DNA of 64,000 bases. It comes from Saprospiraceae bacterium (lineage in GTDB: Bacteria; Bacteroidota; Bacteroidia; Chitinophagales; Saprospiraceae). The position numbers were made by a program, and so were the translations under genes. The stretch's first letter is position 1. The number at the start of each line of letters is the position of its first letter. The stretch is from assembly GCA_016710585.1 (NCBI GenBank), contig JADJVN010000046.1:124001-188000 (forward strand). The letters run 5' to 3'. The notes beneath the pieces are model-generated. The model did no database searches. It was not told the origin of the DNA and was given only the letters and a program-made list of their open reading frames with translations. Positions 30,042-42,700 of this stretch are shown in pieces.

Positions 30042-32604
30042 ATGAAAAGGAAATTATTATTTATATTCATTCTATCATTTATTATGTTTGAACTGATCGG
30101 TAATAATATTGATCAAAGAACAGCTACTATAGTGGCACATAATTATTTTAATTTTATTTCTAATGGTCAAGTTGCTAATTTAAATTTGAGTTTTACAAAA
30201 AAAATGGAGGACGGCTCTCCATTATATTTTGCTTTTAATAATTTACATAATCAGGGTTTTATTATTATTTCTGGTGACAATGCTGCAATTCCAATATTAG
30301 CATATGCTTTGAATGGAAATTTCAATGCAGAGAATTTGCATTCTTCAATCGAATCATGGTTGCAAACTTATGTGTTGGAGTTGGAATATATAAAGAAAAA
30401 CAATATTGCCCCTAGTCAGGCTGTTTCAAAAATGTGGGATGACTATGTTCAAAATAAGTTTGCAACAAACACGAATAGAGTGAAGGTAGCTCCTTTATGT
30501 GCTGCTATTTGGAATCAGAGCCCATACTTTAATGATGCTTGTCCTTTTGATTCCACGGCAAGTTTAAATTGTGTAGCGGGATGTCCAGCCACCGCTATGG
30601 CAACAATTTTAAAATACCACAAGCACCCTTCACAAGGTGCTGGATCAACATCTTATAAGCATCCAAAATATGGAAATCAAGCGAGCAACTTTTCAAATTA
30701 TAAATATAAATGGGATCTCATGCCAGATACGCTCTCAACTAAAAATGATGAAATCTCGAGATTAATCTATCACATTGGTGTTGCTGTAGAGATGCAGTAT
30801 TCAGCAAAAAGCAGCGGCTCTTATATGATTGAGACTTCGAAGACTCCAAAAAATAATTGTCAGTATGCTTATAAAAATTATTTTGGATATGACGAAACAA
30901 GTCTTAAAGGATTGAGAAGAAGCGCATACGAAGATACTGCTTGGATTAAAATATTGAAACTTGAGCTAGATGAAAAAAGGCCAATCCAATATGCAGGATT
31001 TGGAGGTGGTGGCCACACTTTTGTGTGTGATGGATATGATGATAATGATATGTTCCATATGAATTGGGGATGGGGTGGCGTTTATGACGGTTACTTTACT
31101 TTGAATTCACTTAGCCCTGGAAAAGGCGGAATTGGTTCTGGTGAGGGACATTACAATAATTATCAACAGGCTTTAATTGGAATAAAGCCTAAAGATAACT
31201 TACTCAACACTGCACCAATATTTGGAATACGCTTGGATACTTCAATAAATATTTCGCCTTTAGTAATTACTGATAATTCTTCTGTTACAGTTACTACCAA
31301 AGTTAAGTTTGGAGGAATGGACTCGTTAAAAACAGATCTTGCTGCCATTTTATTCACCAAAGAAGGAGATTTAATAGATTACATACAAATACTTGAAGGT
31401 CAAGTTTTCAAAACTGGAATAAGTACACCTATAAGTTTTACTTCAAATAGATGCTCTTCAAGGGAATTATGAAGTTGGCATTTATTCAAGTCAAGCTACA
31501 GACAGTACATGGTATTTGATTGATCCGAATAATTTTGTGAATCCAGTTCCACTTAAAGTTTCAGGTAAGCCTTTAAGCCTAAAATTGGCTAACAAAATAG
31601 GAAAGCCATCTGGTGCAGTAATTGTGAAGAATGATTTCTCCTTTATGGTAGATATAAAGAATGATTCAACTGAAGAATTTTCTGGAGAAGTTGTTTTGGA
31701 GCTGTACGATTTTGATGGAGAATTAATTGAAACTATTAATTCTACTCAACCAGTAGTCATTCCAGCGAAATCGGCATTAAAAGGTATTGAATTTAAAAAA
31801 AACAATAATACCCTTGATCCTGGAACTTACAATGCTGCGATCTTAGCATCTTATGATCAATCCTCAAATGATATTTTATCTAATGACCAATATGATAATC
31901 CTGTAACGCTTCAGATTATAGAAGAGCCTTTATTGGAAGATAAATTTGAAAAGAATAATTCTTCAACAGAGGCGTATGTAGTCCCTTTGAATTTTGTAAA
32001 TGATCTTGCAATTAGTAGTACTGCTGGGTCAAATTTGCATAATGAAAATGATTATGATTATTATAAAATAAATCTTCCTGCTGGTTTTAAATATGCAGTT
32101 AATGCTGAAGTACATGATGAAGTTTATAGCCCAATGGGTGTTGAATACAATTGTGATGTATATTTTAGCTATGATCTTGGTTCTGGTGAATCAGATTTTT
32201 ATGATGATACGTTAACTCAAATTATTGTTTTGAATAATGGAGGAGATATTATCTTCAAAGTAAGTCCATATTTTGTAGGCTTCAATGGTACTTATTTATT
32301 GAATTTAAAGATAAGTAGATCTAAAATAAACAGTCTTTCTAAAGAATCTTCTGGAGAAATGGTTGATTTATTTCCTAATCCTGCAAGTGACCAACTTTAT
32401 ATCAAGCTAATGGATAAAACTAGTTCTATCTCAGAAATAGCTGTAAAAAATCAATTAGGAGAGTCGATTTCAGTAATGGCCATAAATAAAAATGAAGAAG
32501 TAACAGTATTAAACACGGCTTTATTGCCAACAGGTATTTATTTTTTGCAAATTAAAAGCAATGGAAAATCTGCTGTGAATAAAAAATTTATCATCAATAG
32601 ATAG
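30042..32604 (+). CDS. Secreted C10-family cysteine peptidase (streptopain-like) with T9SS sorting domain (one frameshift)
   Basis: The N-terminal frame contains a signal peptide, a pro-domain and the peptidase core. The active-site Cys is in AGCPATAMATILKYHKHP, the catalytic His in GGGGHTFVCDGY, and the oxyanion/Trp motif is HMNWGWGGVYDGYF. These closely follow SpeB/streptopain and periodontain, which are secreted thiol proteases. That frame ends prematurely at 31472. A frame change near 31450 gives DALQGNYEVGIYSSQATDST and continues through beta-sandwich domains to a T9SS sorting domain (VDLFPNPASDQLYIKL to KKFIINR), about 853 residues in all. The shift corresponds to one extra base or two missing bases. 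The protein likely degrades extracellular protein. The catalytic domain lies before the break. Confidence 0.87.
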
Positions 32605-32646
32605 TCGTTTTCATTACAAGAAGTACCAAAAATTTGTGTTTTTGAA

Positions 32647-32673
32647 AGCAGTTGTTCAATTTGAACAACTGCT
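32647..32673 (+). terminator. Perfect inverted repeat after the C10 peptidase gene
   Basis: AGCAGTTGTTCAA (32647-32659) and TTGAACAACTGCT (32661-32673) are perfect inverted repeats, forming a hairpin of about 11 bp with a small loop. It lies 43 bp after the stop. Only a weak T-rich tail (ACTTATTT) follows, so it may be a terminator or an RNA-stabilising hairpin. Confidence 0.6.
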
Positions 32674-32713
32674 ACTTATTTAAGGCTATACATATTTAAG
32701 GAATTTATATATT

Positions 32714-32760
32714 TAGCTATTTTTAACTATTTTTTAGCTTAACTTATACACCTAGTTTTG
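32714..32760 (+). promoter_or_regulatory. Promoter of the giant-adhesin operon: dyad + TTTT + 19 bp + TAGTTTTG
   Basis: TAGCTATTTTTAACTA (32714-32729) abuts TTTT (32730-32733), followed after exactly 19 bp by TAGTTTTG (32753-32760), 23 bp before the ATG at 32784. This matches the three propeller-gene promoters although the genes are unrelated, so it is not explained by the tandem duplication. Confidence 0.68.
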
Positions 32761-32783
32761 TCCTTTGAAAAGACAAAGCAATC

Positions 32784-33755
32784 ATGACCACAAGGTTATT
32801 ACAAATCCTATGCACCATTATAGGCATAAGTTCGACGTTTATGCCATGGTTGATTTATCCAAAGGTTAATGGCAAATTTTATGGCTATTTGATGGATGGT
32901 CTCTTAACTGGAGCCGTTTTTTTTATTATATTATGCATCCTTATCTATCAGATTTACAGACGAAAAAGCAGTAAACTCTTAAATGGAATTATATTATTCT
33001 TTTCATTCGCAATGACCCTTATCGCTTGGAATAAGTATTACAAATGTGAATTAGAAAAGACCACATATTCTACCGATAATCCAATCTATTCTGCAATGTC
33101 AGCTGGATTCACTCAGGGTATAGGATTGTATGTATTAGGTTGGTCAAGTTTAGCTTTATTTTTAGTTACACTTTTACATTTATATGAAATAAAAAATAAA
33201 ACAGATATTTTTTCTCAACTAAAAAATTCAAGCATTTTTAGTAAAAAAATAATTTGGAGTACTACAGTATTAGTTATTTGTATTTCAACATTTTTTTTAA
33301 TTAACCAATTTTATAATAAAAAATCTTGGAACACACAAAACTTAACACCTGTCCTTAATCAGAATATGGTAAAGATGGGTTCAGCACTAAGGAATGAGCA
33401 GTATCTAGAATTTCTTAAATATAATCACCCCTTGATGATTCAGTCTATTGGTGGCCAAAACAAAATGATTGAATTATTACAGAACACCATGCGTGAGTTA
33501 AAGAAAGTAGGTACCAATATTGAATCAATAGAGCTAGATGAAATTTCAGAAATCCAGCAGTCAGGAAAAAATGATATTCAAGCCTTAATTTATCAAAATA
33601 TAAAATATACTGGTTCCAATCAAAAGGATCGCCAAAAAGTTTTGGCGGTAACTGAGAATGGTGGTGACAATTGGTATTTTATCACAATCCAAAATAAAAC
33701 CTTAGCTGAAGTAAAAAAAATATTCCCCTCATTGAATCCCCAATTCAAATTTTAA
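32784..33755 (+). CDS. Unrecognised membrane protein, five transmembrane helices plus C-terminal domain
   Basis: The 323-residue protein has five hydrophobic segments (roughly residues 5-25, 32-54, 62-80, 105-132 and 152-172). About 145 soluble residues follow (NQNMVKMGSALRNEQYLEFLKYNHPLMIQSIGGQ-like, ending KIFPSLNPQFKF) that look alpha/beta. I do not recognise a family. Its stop is three bases before the start of the giant surface protein gene, so translation is probably coupled. Its promoter carries the dyad shared with the propeller genes. An accessory role in assembly or stability of the giant protein is possible but is inference from position only. Confidence 0.75.
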   Translation: MTTRLLQILCTIIGISSTFMPWLIYPKVNGKFYGYLMDGLLTGAVFFIILCILIYQIYRRKSSKLLNGIILFFSFAMTLIAWNKYYKCELEKTTYSTDNPIYSAMSAGFTQGIGLYVLGWSSLALFLVTLLHLYEIKNKTDIFSQLKNSSIFSKKIIWSTTVLVICISTFFLINQFYNKKSWNTQNLTPVLNQNMVKMGSALRNEQYLEFLKYNHPLMIQSIGGQNKMIELLQNTMRELKKVGTNIESIELDEISEIQQSGKNDIQALIYQNIKYTGSNQKDRQKVLAVTENGGDNWYFITIQNKTLAEVKKIFPSLNPQFKF

Positions 33756-33758
33756 ACC

Positions 33759-36700
33759 ATGACCATGAAATTACTTACAAATATTAAATTCACGTTTAAA
33801 ACTGTAATCCTATTTTCAGTTTTAACTTGCTTAAGTCCCTTGAATGACATTATGGCTCAAGTAAGCATTATGTCCATGCCATGTCAGTGTAATAATGACC
33901 AAACACCAAACATGACAAATGGTACATATCTTACTACATTGGTCATCAAAGATGCGGCGGGACCATTACCATCTGGACAAACTTATACAGTAATCTCTTC
34001 AGTTGGATTATTGAATACAATGAATGGAGCTTTAGGCAATGCAAGCTTTACATATTGTGGTGGCGTTGGATGTCCTTCAGGAGTTACTATGGGGCAGTAT
34101 TACCTAAATGTACATGTTTCATGGTCCAATTCATATTCAGCTATGGTCGATGGACCAGATCCTGATAATATTCCAGAATTAACTTTGGCGACTACTTCTT
34201 GTAGTCCAACTTATCCTGCTTTACCCACTATGCCTATGATGGATTCCATTTGTATCAGTGCTGATGTGAGTTTCCCTTCTAATGGAGCATTGTATAATGA
34301 AAATAATGTTATGATGCCAGTTAGTTTGCCAACAGGTTTTTCCCAAGGAGGAGTCGGAGCGCCGTTATTAATAGATTATGAAACATTTGATCCAACTCAA
34401 AATCCATATACTTTGTATCTCATTGCTAAAGATGTAAGTGGAATGTGCATGACGAGCTCTTCAAAAGAATTTGGAATCTTTAGAGAACCTATTACAACTC
34501 TAGAGAATCGATTGTATGATTGTGTTACTGCTGGTGGTATGATAAGTTTGTTTCAAATGCTTCCAAGTACATCAAGTTCTGCTGGAAAATTTTATATCGG
34601 TGGTACTGAAGTTGTCAATGGACAATACACCGTCACTGGTCCAATTTGTCAAACAGTAACCTATAGAATAGATGATCCCGTTTGTGGTATTAAAGAATCG
34701 ATGGGAGTATTTCAAGTGACAATCGGACCAAATCCTGCGTTTAATTTAAATTCAGCTTCACCTTCTCCTGTGTGTAAAGTAGGAGGAACAGTCACGGTAA
34801 CTGGAGTGCGAAGCAGCACAGGTACTAATCCTGTTTATACGATAACATCCAATAGACCAGCTTATACTGGTACAGTAGCCGGATCTACTTTTACTTTACC
34901 TGCTCCAACATCAACAGATAATGTAACATATACTATTTGTCTTCGTGAGACGAATAATGCTCCAGCAGCTTGTCCAGGTGTAGTATTGCCTCCTGGATAT
35001 ACTCCATGTACTAAACAAACGTGTAAGCAATTTGTGGTCTATAATGATGGCTATGCCTGTGGAGCAGCAAATTTATTTTCTGACCAGTGTGTAGGGTTTG
35101 ATCCGGATCCATGTTATTTTTATGCAAAACCTAGATTGGAATTGATGTGTGGTGCACTATTTACACTAAGTATTCCTGCAGATATTGTAACTACTACAAT
35201 CAATTTAAATAGTAATATCATCCGATGCACAGATACTGAATTATGTGGTACAATTAATGCATCATTTTTCGATATTAATGGCTCTGTTGCGAATTCTGGC
35301 CCGAAGATAAAAGATTTGCCGATACCTGGAATCAGTGTACTATGTAGTGTTTTTTGTTTTTGTTTAAATCTTGGGTTTACAAAAGTATGTCCATTAAAAG
35401 CGCTTTGTGATCTATTGGGCTGTGATAAAACTTTTATTCAATTTATTCTAGACTTAGTTGCAACATTAGCAGGAGGAGATGGAGGTGGTTATTTATTAGT
35501 TGCCGACTCTGATGGTGATGGTTTTTTTGACCAACAAATTGAAGAAGGTAGATTTCCACATTCAGGTTCTTTTTGTGTACCTAATAATGTGAAAGGAAGA
35601 GGTGAAATTAATGTTAGATTAGTTGCTGGCTGGCCATTTTTTCCAACAGATGTGTGTGGGGATATTACTACAGAAGGGCCAAATCTATTAGATTTATTGC
35701 CTATTGGTTCAATTCCTATCGTTGGCTCAGTAATAGAAGATGTGTTAGGCACGTTGCAATGTAATGTGGATTTATCATGGTCTAATGCAGCTGATGCAAA
35801 AGCAGATGTAATAAATAGAGATCCTGCGATTTTTCAGAATTGCAATACAGCAGGTTATATTTTCCAACAAACAGGCAATTGTAGTATTCCAGTCAATTGG
35901 TCAATTCCAGTGGCCATTAGTTCTTGTGATAATAAACCACTTGTTTATAGAGGTAGAACCAGTGGTGTGAACATGTCTTTTTATACAGGAAACACTCCAC
36001 CTCCAGTAGTTACAATAAATAGAGACGGTATTTATCAAACAGCAGGTCCGTTGCCAGGATCATCTTTGCCAATAGGTTCTTATTTAGTCACTTATACTGC
36101 AGTTGGTTGTAATGGAAATCCTGTACAATGTAGTTTTCCAGTCGTAGTGCGCACTACGGCATTGCCACTTCAATGCCCAGCAAATATTACTGTTTATACT
36201 GATGTTGATCAATGTACTGCATTCCTCAATGGTTTGTCTCCAATACAAGGATTGGGAGCATGTAATAGTATTCTAAATTATAGTTATATAGATCCAGTAT
36301 CTGGAATTGTTCATACTACCAATTCAACTACACCTGGAACAATTAATATTCCATTTGGACATTTTGAATTGGGAGTTACAAGGATTACTTATACGTTGCT
36401 TGTAGATATCAATGGTGATGGAGATTATTTGGATCCTGGTGAAACGCAGTCTTGTTCATTTACAATAACTGTTTTAGATAAGCAATTTCCCCATGCAGTT
36501 TGCTTATCTACTAGTGTGAAAATTGGACAACAATGGTTCAGCAACTATATATGCTGATCAAATTGCCAACCAAGTATTTGTAGATGGGGGAAGTACTGAC
36601 AATTGTGATGATATTCAAATCACTATTTCTAAAGATGGCACAGCTTGGTCTGAGTCATTGAATTTTGATTGTAGTGAGGAATTTAATAATATCGTGCACC

Positions 36701-39700
36701 TTAGGGCTGTTGATGGAAGTGGAAATGAAAGTTTTTGTTTAGCGAATATTGAAGTAATTGATTTCTTTGATGGATTTGCGTTGAACTTAGATGTTCCAGA
36801 AGTGTGTTTTGAACCATTTCAGGATACATTTGATTTTTCGCCATATGTTACAATAGTTAATTCTCTTGGAAGAAATTACACACACAATAATGTCGGCACT
36901 ATTGGACCAAATATTGTGGGTAATTTTGGGATTTCGTTATTTGTTCCTGATCCAGGATCTACATCTGATCCAGGGACGATTACTCCAGATGGGCTTTATA
37001 CTATTGGAACTGGAACTGGATGGATTACGATTTCATATGTTTTATCAATAGGATCACAAACTAATAATTCAGATAATAATCCATTAGTTGGCTGTTACCG
37101 CATTGTTCATGATGTCTTTAGGGTTCAAAAATTATATCCTGAATGGAAAGGTGGATATATGTGTTGTGATCAACAACCTGTATGGCTTGGTGGAGCAAAT
37201 TGGCTAGGTGTTGGAAATCCAATAATACCTGCAGGGATGCTTTCATTGCGAGATATCCGTGGTGATTATCCAAAAGATGCATATGGTGAGTGGAAAGGTC
37301 AGGGGGTTACATTTGTGGATCCTGATGGTGTAAAATACTCTGGTGATGAATTTTATCAGTTTGATCCAACTGGATTAGATGGCTCCATTACAATTACCTA
37401 CATTGTTGGTGATGAACCTTGCGAATTTGAGTATTCTCAGGAGATTTTGGTGACTTGTCAAGATTTACATGTAGATATTAGTGATTACACTGTGTGTCCT
37501 GCCAATTGGGTTGAAGAAAAACAAGTCTTAACAAATTTAGATGATGATGATATTGTCGTTTCTACTACTGGATTTGATGCTATGGGTGCTGCTGGAGCTG
37601 TTTATGCTAATGGTGCTCCTGTTGAAGATCTTCAAGATGTCTTAGTGATTGATGGTAGAGTAGTGATACCTGGATTTTTTGCTCCAGTCCTGCGAAATCA
37701 AACTTTTGAAATTTGTGTCACAACATATCAAACCACACCGTTTGGATGTACTGACAATTTCTGTTATAATATTTCTGTAGTAGATACTACTGCACCTGTA
37801 TTTCATAACTTACCAAGAGATCCTGTTGTGGTTGATGCTCCTGCTGGATGGTGTAATTCATTTGTAAATTTTGAATATCCTTGGGCGAATGATGATTGTA
37901 TGGGATTATATTCTAGAATTGAACAAGTTGATTTGACAGGATTAAAATCTGGTGATTTGTTTCCAGTCGGTTTGACAATTTTAAGTTATACTGCAACAGA
38001 TACAGTGGGTAATCAAAGTTACGCAGAGTTAAAAGTGATTGTAAATGATTTTCATACACCTCCGACTATTGTTTGTAAGCCATCAGTAGCTCAGGTGAAT
38101 GATGCAGATATGTGTGGTGCAGTGGTCGATAATATTGAACCTGTATCTGTTGAAGATAATTGCATCAATAATGTTTCCATACTTTATGAAATTTTAGATT
38201 CAATGAATAAACCAATTGCTTGTGGATTTGAAGATGCAAGTGGATTTAAGTTTCCAGTTGGGACAAATAAAGTAACTTATAATGTTTATGATCAGCCATT
38301 AATTCTTATTACAGAGATAGTTCAAAATGGAATTATTACAGGTGTCGAGATTACGAATTTTGGTCCTGCGGCGGTAGATATAACTTGTGGAAAATTCTTG
38401 TTAAAAAATGCAGCGGGAACTGTTCTCGATTCATTCATCGTGCCAACAAGAAATAATAAATCTACATATGGTCGACTTCCGATTTATCCACCTGATCCAG
38501 TGATGTGGGTGTTGCCAAATCCAAATATTGTACCAGTAGGAGGTACATTCACACATAACTTTACATTAAATCAAGCAATCGGTGCAAATCGAAAATATTG
38601 CTTTAAATTCTTAGATCGATTGATAGATGAAGCTCAGATCAACGATCAAGTTTTAGGTGAAGTTATCCTCAGAAAAAATGTATGTGATCATAACGTTCAA
38701 AGTGATTTTATTCCAGCCACACCTTGTGATCCAGGAAGCTATGGTATGTTGAATCCAGGACTTCCAACAATGACTCCAAATGGTACAACCGTAGGCTTGC
38801 AAAATATAGCGCCAAGCAATGATGTGTGTTCATTTGAAGTGAAAATTTCTGATGTAGAAGATCCTAGTTGTATCAAACATGATTCAGTATTGGTAGCGAG
38901 CACAAATGTACCTTTAGCCATTAATGCTAATGCATGTCTTGTATCAAAAGTAACTATGCCTGCTGGGTTAGTACATGATGTGAATATTAGAAATTTAGTA
39001 GCCACTATAACCAATGCTGGTGCGGTGACTGCTTACCTCAATAGCCCTTCAGGAACAAGAATAAAATTGTTTGACAATGTATGTCCATCGCAACCAAATA
39101 TTAATGTGAATCTAGATCAAACGATCGTATGGACTCCTGCACCAAGTATTACAACTGTATTGTGCAATCCATTAGGTCGTGGCGGAACCTATGCTCCTGA
39201 AGAATCATTTAAAGCATTTTATGGCGAGCAAGCTGCTGGGGATTGGTATCTTGAGATATTTACTCAAGGAGCAGTGACAGGAACTTTAAACAGTTGGAGT
39301 TTGCAGATTTTATATCAACTGCCGTATGATCAGCCAGATGTTGTTTTAAATAATATTCCTGGTATATGTACTCAACAATATTCTTGGATTCATCCAATTC
39401 TTGAAGACAATTGTTGCGCAGGTACAGTGAATGTAACCTATACATTTGAAAATTCCGTTACAGGAGAAAGATCAATTGAAAATGGAGTCATTTCAAATAA
39501 GTCAGGAACAATTAATTTCCAAGGATTAAGAATCACGAAAACATTCAAGGTAGGTAAGACGACGATAGAATATACATTAGTAGATCAATATGGAAATACT
39601 TCAAAATGTAGTTTTATGGTCACAGTTAATGATAATGAAGTACCAGTATTTACAGCAGGATGTCCAGATCGAGTCATCAATTTATTGCCTGGTGAATGTC

Positions 39701-42700
39701 TAGGAGAATTGGTAAATCCTCCAACAGCTGGAGATAACTGCAGCGATGTAACAGTTACTTTCTGTTTTGATAATGGAAGTCCTGCAGATATTTACAATTT
39801 ACCAATTGGATCTTATGTCTTAATTGCAAAAGGTGTTGACATATATGGCAATTTGCAAACTTGTAGATTTTTAGTTACTGTTGCAGAATATATTCCAAGT
39901 TCCAGCGACTTAACATGCAACGATGTTATTAACCTATCTCTTGATTCTACATGTACAGCAGTATTAAATGCAGATATGATATTAGAAGGGGGAAAATATG
40001 GTTGTTATAATAACTATATTATAAAAATTACTGATTATAATAATGTTCCTCACGCTCTCTCATTTTCATATAATGATGTTGGACATTGTTTTAAAGTTAC
40101 CATCATTGACCCAAGAAGTGGCAATAGCTGCTGGGGGAAGGTTTGTGTTGAAGATAAACAAATTCCAATTATTGAATGTGTAAGAGATACGATACTTTCT
40201 TGTATTGCAGATCCAGATCCAATTTATATTGGACGTCCGAGATTATTAAGTTGCGAAGTGGGAGGTGTTACATGGAATTATCATGATGAAGTGCTTAACT
40301 ATAACGAATGTGATGAGTTTGTTGCTGAAATTAGAAGGATTTGGACTGTTACAGATATTCAAGGTAATTTTGATACTTGTCTTCAAATAATCAAATTTAG
40401 AAAGTTCGATTTAGCTTCAATAGTATTTCCTAGGAATTATGATGACTTAGATTTAGCACATTTAGAATGTAGTGATGTAAGAACAGCAAAAGATATTTCA
40501 GCTCATTTGGTCGCTCCACCTAGTGCTAATTGGGAGTGTGTTGATGGTTATTTATTAGATTCAGCGATATTTAAATCAAGAGTTGCTTTAGGTGCTGATC
40601 CAAGATATTATATTCAAGATCCATTCAACTTTGGTGCAAGATCACCAAGACAATTGGGTTGGAATTATTTGGAATCTGGAAAATATGCTGGTAATCCATC
40701 ACCTTATCATTACTATTATAATCAACATCCACAGTGGAATCCAAATCAAGCTTGTTGGCCAGGAGACAGACATGTCATGTGGCAAGGTACAGGATTCCCA
40801 ATAATCGATGGGTATGATATTTCAAATAGAGGATTATGTGCTGTTTCAATTAAATATGATGATGATGTTTATACTATTTGTGAGAATGGTTATGAAATAT
40901 TGAGGTATTGGAAAATAAGAAATATGTGCCTTCCAGTAATATCTGGAGTTAATCCTATTGAGCATATTCAAGTGATCAAGGTCTTAGATAAAAAAGGACC
41001 AACTATAGTGTATCCAGATTCAATTATTGTTACAAGTAGTCCTTGGTCTTGCAATGCTGATTGGGTGGTGCCTTCGCCATGGTTTAATGACAATTGTTCA
41101 GATACGGTGACATATACAGTTAGGACTTGGGCAGGTACACCACGAAGATTAATTAATGGTGGATGGGTGGTCAATAATCTACCTAAGGGTAATCATAATG
41201 TAGAAATTGCAGCAAAAGACAATTGTGGTAACACTACTGTTAAAAAGTTAGTTGCTACAGTAATTGATGGAATCCCACCTGTTGCATTGTGTAGCAGAAA
41301 TACAGTAGCTACGCTTGGAAATAATCAAAGTACAGGAGAAGGTATTGTTAAAGTTTATGCAAAAGATCTCGATGAAGGATCTCATGACAACTGTTCTCCA
41401 CATGTATTTTTTAAAGTGATCAGAATGGAAGAGTTGATCAATACAAGAAACGGAAGAAGACCACCATTTGATAATAGAATTAGCTGTAATGGTTTGAATG
41501 GAGATGATGATCCAAGTGTAAACTCGCCAGGTAATCAAGTTTATTTTGATGACTTCACTAAATTCTGTTGTGCAGATGCAGGAAAGACTGTGATGGTTGT
41601 ATTAAGAGTTTTTGATAAAGATCCAGGAGCAGGACCAATCCATCCAAATAGATTTGAAAATATTTTTGATTTGGAAGGACATTTTAATGATTGTATGGTA
41701 GAAGTTGAAATACAAGATAAACAACCACCATCAATTATTGCACCACCAGATATGGTAGTGAGCTGTTGGTATTGGTTTGATCCATCCGAAGCAGCATTGG
41801 AAGATCCAAATAATAATGCCTTTGGTAGAGTTGTAACAGACTTAACGGATAGAAAAAAAGTAGCGACATTAGACTTAGTATGTCATCAATATTGCGAATC
41901 AAACATCCACGACTATCCAGGTGGTAGAAGAGGAAGATTACCATTGACAGCAAGAAATGAAGGCGATATCGCATGTGACTATTACTGGTCATTATTCGAT
42001 ACAGCACATTTAGATAGGAAGTATGAGTTAGCATGGGGATTTGATGGATATGCAGTGGGAACATGTGCAGTAACGCCAACGATCAATGCATCAGACAACA
42101 GAGATTGTGGACAAGGATTAATCACAAGAACATTCTCAGTAGCACCGGGTATCAGCGCGGTACAGCAGATCTGGGTTGTAGATTGTGATCCATTCTGGGT
42201 AGCTACAGCATGTGATCAATTAGATGATATTTTCTGGCCTGACTGTCAGCAATTGGGAAGCAGCATCATAGGTTGCGGCGCAAGAGACTGGTCACCAAAT
42301 AATCCAAGTACAGGAGGTTGGGCAAAAGTTGAGCACGGAGGAGATGATAACTGTGCATTAATAGCGATAGAATATAAGGATGAATTCTTTACAGTCGAAC
42401 CAGACGCATGTATTAAAATCATCAGAACATGGACAGTATTAGACTGGTGTCAGTATGATCCATTCGATCCAAACTGGAAAGGAAGTGGAAGATGGACACA
42501 CACTCATGTTATTAAGGTAAGAGATGAAGATGCTCCAGTGGTAACATGTACAGTAGGCTTGTGCGAGGCACAAGGATTGGCAACAAGTGATCCAGCAACA
42601 GGTCTATGTGTAAATCATATTACATTAACAGCAACAGCATACGACAGCTGCTCACCAGAAGATTGGTTGAAGTGGGAGTATAAGATAGACGCATTCAATG

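Noticed and set aside
41735..42079. 114-residue open frame on the minus strand inside the giant protein gene
   Set aside because: It is a by-product of the A-ending codon block on the plus strand; its translation shows no protein-like pattern.
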